From NCBI GenBank assembly GCA_018334735.1, contig JAGXLK010000031.1:1-10774 (forward strand): a DNA stretch of 10,774 nt, given 5' to 3'. The stretch's first letter is position 1, and each line of letters starts with the position of its first letter. This DNA comes from Planctomycetota bacterium. GTDB lineage: Bacteria > Planctomycetota > Brocadiia > SM23-32. The notes under the pieces are model-generated. The model was given only the letters and a program-made list of their open reading frames with translations. It was not told where the DNA came from and did no database searches. Positions 1 to 6,267 of this stretch are shown here, in pieces. Made by a program: the position numbers and the translations under genes.

Positions 1-1
1 G

Positions 2-2575
2 TTTGACGAAAAATTCACACAACTTGATGGCCCTACGCTTCGTCATTGCGTGCGAGAAACCGATCTGGACGGCGAGTGGCCCGGCCGTCATTCGAAAACC
101 GTAATGCCTTATTCTCTGTTTAATGAGGTGTTACTCAAGGGACGCAGTCCGGGAAAAACCACACATCGGCGACTGGGGCTGAAAGAACTCGATCCTCCCC
201 CGCACTTCGATCTCGTGATCGTAGATGAAGCTCACCATATCAGGAACACTGACACCTATTCCCATAAAGTCGTCCGGTTTTTCTGCGAAAACGCTGAGGC
301 TGTGCTTTTTCTGACGGCCACTCCGATCCAGATGGGTGCCCACGACCTGTTTGTGTTGCTGAACGTTTTGCGACCCGACCTGATCGTGGATGAAGAAAGC
401 TTCGAATATATGGCCCAGCCAAACGAGCACATCAACCGGGCTATTAAAGCCGCACGGACCGCACAACCGGAATGGGAACAGATGGCCAAGAGTGCCGTCG
501 AAGATGCCGGCAGGACGGAATGGGGACGGGCTATACTTTCAATGTCTCCCGCCTATAAAGACGTACGAGACCGCCTCTCTCAAGGTCAACTTAGCCCCAA
601 CAAAAGGGTCGAGATAATAAATGATCTCCAGGAACTTCACACCTTTTCTGATCTAATAAACCGCACTCGAAGGCGTGATATCGGAGAGTTCACCACGCGA
701 AAGCCGGAAACCGTGCGTGTGCCTTTCACCGATGACCAAAAAGCGGTGCACGACCAAATGCTACGGGTGCAGGCGAGAATCCTCAGCAGACTCCACGAGG
801 ATATTCCCGTAAAATTTTTGATGACAACCATACGGAGGCAGGCGGCAAGCTGCCTGTTCGGTCTCGCCCCGTTCCTTGAGACCATTCTCACCCGTCGCAT
901 CGATGAATTGGTTCAGCAGGAAGCCACGGAGGCCTATGACATCACCGATATGAGTTTTCTGCCGAATATCAGATCCGAGATCGAAACGGTGATCGGGAAG
1001 GCCAAACGCCTGAGGGGGCCTGATCGGAAACTTGAAGCTCTCCGGGGAATCGTGACCGAAAAACAGGAAAGGGAGAACAATCGCGTGATGCTGTTCAGCA
1101 CATTTCGCCATACCCTCAAGTATCTAATGTATCGTCTCGGAAACGACGGATACAGAATAGCGGTGATGCACGGAGGCACGCCCGACGAGGAGCGTGTGCG
1201 GATCCGAGAGCGTTTTCGCATGCCCCGAGAAAACGATGAGGCGCTCGATATGGTGTTGTTTTCGGAGGTGGCGTGCGAGGGACTGGATTTTGAATTCTGC
1301 GATTGCATCGTGAACTACGATCTACCCTGGAATCCGATGCGTATCGAGCAGAGGATTGGCCGTATAGACCGGCACGGCCAGACCAGCGACACTGTAGCCA
1401 TTTACAATATGATTACTCCGGGGACGGTCGATGCGGAGATCTATGAGCGGTGTTTATCCCGGATAGGTGTGTTTGAAAAAGCCCTGGGGAGCAACGAAAG
1501 GATACTGGGAGAAATTTCCCAGGAAATACATAGCATTGCGGAAAATCTGGAACTGAGCGAAGAGGAAAGGAATACTCGGTTACAACAACTGGCCGACAAT
1601 GAAATTCGCGAGATCCAGGAAGAGGAACGACTTGAAGAGCGCCAGAGGGACCTCTTTGGGATCCGTCTCCCCCAGGAAGAGCTAAAAGAGGAGATCGATG
1701 ATGCGGCCAGTTACTGGCTGTCCGCCGATGCAATAGAAAACCTCGTTATGAAGTATCTCGATCATATCAGCGATTCGCCCGGAGGACACATTCAGGGGAA
1801 GGGCCCTTTGAAGAATCTGCGCACCTCCCGAGAAATGCGAGAGACGCTACTGGATGGTTTCAGGGCTCTGGAGCTGAAACGGTCAGAAACTCGCCGGCAG
1901 TGGAGCCAGTTCTTGCGGGGAGGGAATCCCCATCTCGCTATTACATTCGATGCCGAGTGTGCCAGAGACAACCGGGAGGCCACTTTCATCACTCCTGTTC
2001 ATCCGGTTGTGCTCCAGGCGGCAGAAGCTTTCGGGCCGGAAAAGCGTCTGTATACAGCCTTTGAGGTGGAGGGAGCCGAGGTCGATCCAGGAGACTACCC
2101 GTTTGCCATCTACGAGTGGCGCTACTCTGGCCTGCGCGATCAACTTGCCCTGCGACCGATCTGTGAGGAACCACAACTGTCTGACAACTTTCTGTCATTT
2201 CTGGAACAGGGAGATCCCATCGATCTTGCGCCGGAGGGACTCCCTCCTGATTCGAAGTTTGATGATCTTGACCAGCGACACCACGGGGAATGGAGACAGG
2301 CTCTGGAAGAACACCGTGCCGATACTGCTGAGCATGTCGCCTACAAAAGGGAAAGCCTGAAAAAGAGCTATTCGGCCAGTTCCGGACTCCTGAGCGATAA
2401 ACTGCATGAGGCGACTGACGAGAACATCCGGCGGATGTATATTTCACAGCTTGAGAAAGCCAGGCGAGATCACACAAAGAGACTTGAAGAGCTGGACAAG
2501 GCGGAGAAAAAGGCTGACATTTCGGCTCAGCCTGTCGCGTTTGGAATAATACGAGTGGCTGAAAGAGGCCGATGA
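2..2575 (+). CDS. SNF2/RapA-type superfamily 2 helicase, 5' end cut by window edge
   Basis: This is the C-terminal 857 codons of an ATP-dependent DNA translocase/helicase. The frame is open to the left edge, so the GTG at 50 is probably internal and the Walker A motif (motif I) lies outside the window. Counting that GTG as residue 1, motif II VIVDEAHHIRN is at 57-67 (DEAH, bases 224-235), motif III FLTATPIQ at 87-94, and motif IV region MLFSTFRHT near 347. Motif V SEVACEGLDF is at 405-414 and motif VI QRIGRIDRHGQ at 434-444. This motif set is typical of SNF2/RapA-like proteins. Beyond the helicase core are a Glu/Arg-rich helical stretch (about 495-535), a conserved-looking TPVHPVVLQAAEAF segment (649-661) and a C-terminal coiled coil (about 755-825). 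No nuclease or methylase motif was seen in the visible part. DISARM DrmD and other defence-associated SNF2 proteins have related architectures, but no DISARM partner is present here. The family call is firm; the biological role is inferred. Confidence 0.9.
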   Translation, partial: FDEKFTQLDGPTLRHCVRETDLDGEWPGRHSKTVMPYSLFNEVLLKGRSPGKTTHRRLGLKELDPPPHFDLVIVDEAHHIRNTDTYSHKVVRFFCENAEAVLFLTATPIQMGAHDLFVLLNVLRPDLIVDEESFEYMAQPNEHINRAIKAARTAQPEWEQMAKSAVEDAGRTEWGRAILSMSPAYKDVRDRLSQGQLSPNKRVEIINDLQELHTFSDLINRTRRRDIGEFTTRKPETVRVPFTDDQKAVHDQMLRVQARILSRLHEDIPVKFLMTTIRRQAASCLFGLAPFLETILTRRIDELVQQEATEAYDITDMSFLPNIRSEIETVIGKAKRLRGPDRKLEALRGIVTEKQERENNRVMLFSTFRHTLKYLMYRLGNDGYRIAVMHGGTPDEERVRIRERFRMPRENDEALDMVLFSEVACEGLDFEFCDCIVNYDLPWNPMRIEQRIGRIDRHGQTSDTVAIYNMITPGTVDAEIYERCLSRIGVFEKALGSNERILGEISQEIHSIAENLELSEEERNTRLQQLADNEIREIQEEERLEERQRDLFGIRLPQEELKEEIDDAASYWLSADAIENLVMKYLDHISDSPGGHIQGKGPLKNLRTSREMRETLLDGFRALELKRSETRRQWSQFLRGGNPHLAITFDAECARDNREATFITPVHPVVLQAAEAFGPEKRLYTAFEVEGAEVDPGDYPFAIYEWRYSGLRDQLALRPICEEPQLSDNFLSFLEQGDPIDLAPEGLPPDSKFDDLDQRHHGEWRQALEEHRADTAEHVAYKRESLKKSYSASSGLLSDKLHEATDENIRRMYISQLEKARRDHTKRLEELDKAEKKADISAQPVAFGIIRVAERGR

Positions 2576-2764
2576 TGGCGAGTGATTACAAACGCATACA
2601 GCCTGCGTCCCGTTGCCTTTCCCCGGAACGCCTAAGATGGTTAGGTGCGAATCGTCCTTTCTCTCAACCGCGTCATAAAAAGCGGCATCCCCTTCACCAT
2701 CATTCTGCAGCAAACAGAATTCATTTGTGCATCAGCAGAAAAACACTTAAATCGCCGGCGGGAT

Positions 2765-2794
2765 TTAGGAACATTTGTAGTCATCGATTATACT
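2765..2794 (+). promoter_or_regulatory. Weak sigma70-like promoter candidate before the YcjX-like gene
   Basis: A good -10 hexamer TATACT lies at 2789-2794, with only a poor -35 (TTAGGA, 2765-2770, 18-nt spacer). It sits 39 nt before the ATG at 2834, so it could drive the YcjX/YcjF-like pair independently of the helicase. Such a match can easily arise by chance. Confidence 0.25.
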
Positions 2795-2820
2795 GGGGTT
2801 TTCATTCGCAAGATCCGATC

Positions 2821-2826
2821 AGGAGG
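2821..2826 (+). promoter_or_regulatory. Shine-Dalgarno AGGAGG deciding the YcjX-like start
   Basis: A perfect AGGAGG is followed by a 7-nt spacer to the ATG at 2834. It selects that ATG over the upstream in-frame GTG at 2645, and it places Walker A at residues 17-24, as expected for the YcjX family. Confidence 0.8.
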
Positions 2827-2833
2827 CTACGAC

Positions 2834-4198
2834 ATGGGACTCAAGACATGGCCCGTTAAGGAGCACCGTTTAGGAGTTCTGGGGCTGTATGAATCGGGCA
2901 AGACGGTTCTGCTAACTTCTCTAATTGATCACCTGAAATATCAGGAACCGGACAGGTTCTCCCTGGGAAAAGAGGGAAAGGCGAGAATTCGCAAGTTCCA
3001 GGAAAATGAACCGGATCCAGGTTCGGACTGGGAGCGTTTCCGTTATGCCCGTTATCGAGACGCCCTCGCTCACGGGCAGTGGCCTCCGGATACATCGGAT
3101 CGGTTGCAGTACGCATGTGAATTCCAAAGAACCGACAGAAACCGCTGGCAACGCCTGAAATTCTATGACTTCCCCGGCGAGAGGATTGCTGACATTGGGA
3201 TGTATAAATGCAGCTACGAAGCGTGGTCCCAAAATATGATAAAGCGTTTTGAGGATGATCGCCGGTACAGGGACCGGGTAGGTGAATATCTCAATCTTCA
3301 GAAAGAGGGAGACATCGAAGAAGGCAAAGTCGTTTATGCTTACAAGAAAGCACTTGCCCGGCTGGCGTGTGCGTATAAGCCTCTGATCTCTCCCTCCGTT
3401 TTTCTACTTGATGTTTCCGGAAACCATGCGAGCACAGGATCGGTGGAAGAAATCGCGGAGGACCGTTGTGCGGGACTCGATGAAGACAGGCAATTCGCCC
3501 CTCTGGGAAAAAAGTGCCAGGAAGAAAACCGCAAACTGTCCAGAACGTTCGCTGTCCGCTACGATGAATACCGGAAGAAGATCGTGCGCCCCTGGGTCAA
3601 GGGACTGAAAAAGTGTCACGGTCTGGCAGTTCTGGTCGACGTCACGATGGTCCTGAGCGGCGGGACAGGCATGTACGACGACAATCAAGCGTTGATAAGG
3701 GAGCTGCTCAGAACCCTGGAACCGAACGACGGATTGCTCTTACGAAACGTAAAAGCTCTCTCCCGTCAGGCTTTGCCGTCGTTATGGTGTCCGGGCGGAA
3801 TAAGCAAAATAGCATTTGTGGCATCAAAATCCGATAAAGTCCACCCTCTGGACATGGATAACTACAAAAATTTGATGCGCACCATGGTCGAGCGTGATGC
3901 CCTCGATCTCGATCACGTGAAAACGGAATATCTGACCTGCAGTGCAGCAATATCCACTGACGTGGTGGAAAAGCACGAGAGAACGCTCTGTGGATTCCCC
4001 GCCACCAACGGCGACAATGGTCGCGAGGCGGACGAAAAGCAAAAATTCGAGGTCTCTAAAGTGCCACATGACTGGCCAAGAGAATGGGAACCAGGAGAAT
4101 ACAGTTTCCCCAACGTTCGTCCTGTTATGATTGACAGAAAAGACTACCCACCGAATCACGAAAACCTCGATAAGTTATTCAACTTCCTTACACAGTAG
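2834..4198 (+). CDS. YcjX-like (DUF463) P-loop NTPase
   Basis: This is a 454-residue nucleotide-binding protein resembling YcjX of the proteobacterial phage-shock neighbourhood; E. coli YcjX is of similar length. Landmarks run in the YcjX order. Walker A GLYESGKT is at 17-24 just after RLGVL. A G3-like DFPGE is at 112-116 (DYPGE in YcjX), followed by SYEAWSQNM (128-135), which matches YcjX's YLSWSRQM segment. A hydrophobic strand AVLVDV is at 265-270, and a G4-like SKSD (331-334) is preceded by the strand IAFVA, as in YcjX ATKAD. The C-terminal FPNVRPVMID (425-434) matches YcjX's FEQFRPQVMDVD. The charged stretch at about 140-240 is divergent. No membrane segment or signal peptide is seen, so it is likely cytosolic and acting at the membrane through its neighbour. 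It starts after a strong AGGAGG and is followed after 17 nt by the YcjF-like gene, so the two are almost certainly co-expressed. GTP versus ATP preference cannot be decided from sequence. Family assignment is strong; function is unknown. Confidence 0.9.
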   Translation: MGLKTWPVKEHRLGVLGLYESGKTVLLTSLIDHLKYQEPDRFSLGKEGKARIRKFQENEPDPGSDWERFRYARYRDALAHGQWPPDTSDRLQYACEFQRTDRNRWQRLKFYDFPGERIADIGMYKCSYEAWSQNMIKRFEDDRRYRDRVGEYLNLQKEGDIEEGKVVYAYKKALARLACAYKPLISPSVFLLDVSGNHASTGSVEEIAEDRCAGLDEDRQFAPLGKKCQEENRKLSRTFAVRYDEYRKKIVRPWVKGLKKCHGLAVLVDVTMVLSGGTGMYDDNQALIRELLRTLEPNDGLLLRNVKALSRQALPSLWCPGGISKIAFVASKSDKVHPLDMDNYKNLMRTMVERDALDLDHVKTEYLTCSAAISTDVVEKHERTLCGFPATNGDNGREADEKQKFEVSKVPHDWPREWEPGEYSFPNVRPVMIDRKDYPPNHENLDKLFNFLTQ

Positions 4199-4202
4199 CA
4201 AC

Positions 4203-4209
4203 GAGGAGG
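4203..4209 (+). promoter_or_regulatory. Ribosome-binding site of the YcjF-like gene
   Basis: GAGGAGG lies within the 17-nt gap after the YcjX-like stop codon, 6 nt before the ATG at 4216. The placement indicates one transcript carrying both genes. Confidence 0.75.
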
Positions 4210-4215
4210 GCTCTG

Positions 4216-5460
4216 ATGGAAAACGGTCACAACGATAACAATCTGGGGATTCCGCCCCAGGAACCACATACAGGCGACAGGCCAAGTGTAAATGATGAAG
4301 ATTCGGAAGAAACGAGGAAGGCTGCTTCGGAGCGATCCTCGGCGGCTGAACCGGAACAGGGTCCGGAAGACTCTCCGGGGCAGCTTGGAGTTCCCCCTCA
4401 GAAAGATGATTTCTCCGGCCCTTTGTCCCGGGAGGAGCTCGAAAATATCCAGACGGAAAAGGAGAGTAAAGAGAAACGTCGGGCCGAAAAGACCTTCGAA
4501 ACCGAAATTGAGAAGCGATTACCTCAGCTTCCGATCCCCAAATTCCTGTCGCACCCATTCGTTATCTGCGTATTGCTAGTTGGGATCAGCCTGCTGGCTC
4601 TTTTTGCCCTGTCTCAGACCGCATCTTTACTCAGTTCGGTGAACCGACTACCGGCATGGGAAAAATGGGTTTTGAGGGGGGCGTTGGTTTTGCTGCTGGG
4701 AACCGTTGTGTTTGCTTTTGGCAAACTTGTGTTCGCATATTTCAGACTCTCCAGAAGTGAACAGATTCCTCTCACAGCTTTAACGGAGCTCTCCCAGAGA
4801 GAAACCCTGCAAAAGTTGGTGGATCAAAAAAGGAGCGAGGCGCAAAAGCAGTTGCAGGATTACTTACGGGCTTATCCCATGGAGCAAAATACGGAAAAAG
4901 TTTTCAGCGACTGGACGGTTTCAAAAGAGAAGCTGGAGAAACTGAATTCGGATTACAATCTGGTAGCAAACTCTTCCCCTCGGATATCCACTGATGAGTG
5001 GTTTGATTTATACGAAAAACATTTCCAGAAGAGAATCGATGAGATCGCCGAGATTCGAATTAAAAGGTGGGCCAGAAGGGCATGGATGCGAACGAGCGTA
5101 TTGCCCTACCCTCTTGCCGACACGCTGGTTGTTGCATATTGCAGCTATGAGATGCTTTCCGACTTATGTATCGTATACAACGTTCGAATGGGCGCATGGA
5201 ACACCACCGTAGTCCTCGGGTATGTCGTTTGGAACACGCTGATAGCCGGAACAACCGACAAACTGGAAGGGCAAATGGAAGATGCGTTTGATTGGGCAAC
5301 CGAAAACCTTCCTGCGGGAGCACTGAAGGACGGAGTAAGGGATATCCCGGGGCTGGGAAAGATAATTGCCAAGCTGGGATCGGGTGGTTTGAACGGGCTG
5401 CTTCTCCGGAGACTCGGCAGAAAATGCCAGCAGCTTTTGCGCCCGGTTAATACGAGCTGA
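4216..5460 (+). CDS. YcjF-like (DUF697) two-pass membrane protein
   Basis: This 414-residue protein has the layout of E. coli YcjF (about 353 residues). A long, charged, probably disordered N-terminal region covers 1-105 and is rich in Glu, Ser and Pro. Two hydrophobic helices lie at about 115-137 and 150-176. A helical, charged linker spans roughly 185-290. A C-terminal DUF697-type domain covers about 292-412. Matching DUF697 signatures include VLPYPLADTLVVAYCSYEML (295-314, like YcjF's SPLALVDMAFIAWRNLRLI), then DLCIVYNVRMG (316-326), and near the end LNGLLLRRLGRKCQQLLRPV (392-411, like YcjF's [20 protein letters not shown]). It is likely inner-membrane, with both large domains cytosolic, and is the natural partner of the YcjX-like NTPase 17 nt upstream. 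The N-terminal tail is longer than in E. coli. The biochemical role of the DUF697 family is not established; an adaptor or anchor role is inference. Confidence 0.86.
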   Translation: MENGHNDNNLGIPPQEPHTGDRPSVNDEDSEETRKAASERSSAAEPEQGPEDSPGQLGVPPQKDDFSGPLSREELENIQTEKESKEKRRAEKTFETEIEKRLPQLPIPKFLSHPFVICVLLVGISLLALFALSQTASLLSSVNRLPAWEKWVLRGALVLLLGTVVFAFGKLVFAYFRLSRSEQIPLTALTELSQRETLQKLVDQKRSEAQKQLQDYLRAYPMEQNTEKVFSDWTVSKEKLEKLNSDYNLVANSSPRISTDEWFDLYEKHFQKRIDEIAEIRIKRWARRAWMRTSVLPYPLADTLVVAYCSYEMLSDLCIVYNVRMGAWNTTVVLGYVVWNTLIAGTTDKLEGQMEDAFDWATENLPAGALKDGVRDIPGLGKIIAKLGSGGLNGLLLRRLGRKCQQLLRPVNTS

Positions 5461-5720
5461 GGGTGGGCAAAACAGGGCGAATTAAAATGGATCTTTCAAA
5501 CACTTTCAGCGTCGGATATGCGCGGAAGGCAAACGCAGGACTTTGGGAAACGGCGGAGACCAGAACTCAGAGCGGCAGGGAAAGAAGAGCAAAGGCTAAA
5601 ACAAAAAGCAATAGCCCTTCTGTGCCTTGACAGCTCACGCCCGGCCGAATAGCATAACCCAACCGGAATCCAACGGTTCAACCTTACAAATTCTGCTTCT
5701 CTGTCCTCCCTTTCCCTGCC
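5461..5720. other. 260-nt intergenic region between YcjF-like gene and cobU
   Basis: This spacer separates the helicase/NTPase block from the cobalamin genes. It contains a 47-codon basic frame (5487-5630) with only a weak ribosome-binding site, which is probably not a gene. It also holds a candidate promoter at 5627-5655, a short inverted repeat (AACCG at 5661-5665 with CGGTT at 5674-5678) in the presumed cobU leader, and a pyrimidine-rich tract before cobU. No convincing intrinsic terminator for the upstream operon was found. A cobalamin riboswitch was looked for and not recognised. Confidence 0.6.
5627..5655 (+). promoter_or_regulatory. Candidate sigma70 promoter for the cobU-cobT operon
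   Basis: A perfect -35 hexamer TTGACA (5627-5632) is separated by exactly 17 nt from TAGCAT (5650-5655), which matches TATAAT at four of six positions. Transcription would start near 5662, giving a leader of about 60 nt before cobU. Position and spacing are right, but there is no experimental support. Confidence 0.42.
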
Positions 5721-6257
5721 ATGGCCCAGATCATACTTATCACAGGCGGCGCGCGTAGCGGGAAAAGCCGGCTGGCTCTCGATCTGGCCGAAGAATGCCC
5801 CGAACCCCGCGCCTTCATCGCCACCTGCCCTCCGCTCGACGAAGAAATGCAGCAACGAATCGAAGCTCACCAAAACGCGCGGGAAAAAGCCGGATGGGAT
5901 ACCATCGAAGAAACCACAAACCTGGCCGATGTCCTGCAGAAGAATACCTCCTACAACGTCATGCTCATTGACTGTATCACGCTCTGGATTAACAACCTGA
6001 TGCACCGGTCGAGCGAGAAAAATCACGATCTCGATGAAAGCAATATCGAAAAAATCACCATTGAGCTCCTCGGAGCCGCCCGCAAACATCCAGGGACCGT
6101 CATCTTCGTCACCAACGAAGTCGGAATGGGTATCGTGCCGGAAAATGCCCTCGCCCGACGCTACCGCGACCTGGTGGGTCGCTGTAATCAGACCCTCGCC
6201 GCCGCCGCCGATGACGTCCGACTCGTTACCTGCGGCATTGACCGGAAGATAAAATAG
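5721..6257 (+). CDS. cobU: Adenosylcobinamide kinase / adenosylcobinamide-phosphate guanylyltransferase
   Basis: This bifunctional cytosolic enzyme phosphorylates adenosylcobinamide and transfers GMP from GTP to form AdoCbi-GDP, the activated corrinoid used by CobS. The 178-residue length is normal for CobU/CobP. Walker A GGARSGKS is at 9-16. The RIEAH segment at 46-50 carries His50, which aligns with the guanylylated histidine of Salmonella CobU. The near-invariant C-terminal block TNEVGMGIVPENALARRYRD is followed by a GRCNQ and AAAADDV stretch and ends in RKIK. The ATG at 5721 puts the P-loop at its usual distance from the N-terminus. No purine-rich ribosome-binding site precedes it; instead the leader is a pyrimidine tract, unlike the other genes here. 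The stop codon overlaps the cobT ribosome-binding site, so the two are translationally linked. Identification is secure. Confidence 0.97.
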   Translation: MAQIILITGGARSGKSRLALDLAEECPEPRAFIATCPPLDEEMQQRIEAHQNAREKAGWDTIEETTNLADVLQKNTSYNVMLIDCITLWINNLMHRSSEKNHDLDESNIEKITIELLGAARKHPGTVIFVTNEVGMGIVPENALARRYRDLVGRCNQTLAAAADDVRLVTCGIDRKIK

Positions 6258-6261
6258 GAGA
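6256..6261 (+). promoter_or_regulatory. cobT ribosome-binding site overlapping the cobU stop
   Basis: AGGAGA begins inside the TAG stop of cobU and lies 6 nt before the cobT ATG at 6268. Ribosomes finishing cobU would be positioned to reinitiate on cobT. Confidence 0.75.
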
Positions 6262-6267
6262 TATCCC

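Larger units (their letters stand above)
2576..2833 (+). other. 258-nt gap between helicase and YcjX-like gene
   Basis: This gap is unusually long for an otherwise compact gene set. Just downstream of the helicase stop is a 7-bp inverted repeat (2629-2635 with 2641-2647, loop GATGG, one G-U pair in RNA). It is not followed by a convincing T-run, so a terminator is not supported. A 95-codon frame starts at 2572 with an ATGA overlap of the helicase stop and runs to 2859. Its His/Arg/Ser/Pro-rich translation resembles no family I know and is probably not a gene. The frame of the downstream gene is open from a GTG at 2645, but the strong ribosome-binding site at 2821 argues for the later start. 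A weak promoter candidate lies near 2789. Confidence 0.5.

Noticed and set aside
50..52. GTG as the true start of the helicase gene
   Set aside because: The frame stays open to base 2 without a stop, and an SNF2 helicase needs motif I upstream of this point, so the gene begins outside the window.
2..2575. Assignment of the helicase to DISARM (DrmD)
   Set aside because: The architecture is compatible, but the downstream genes are not DISARM components (no methylase, DUF1998 or PLD protein) and the upstream side is not visible.
5461..5720. Cobalamin riboswitch before cobU
   Set aside because: The location is right, but I could not find the conserved B12-box sequence or the expected core in the leader. 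A covariance-model (Infernal, Rfam RF00174) scan would settle it.
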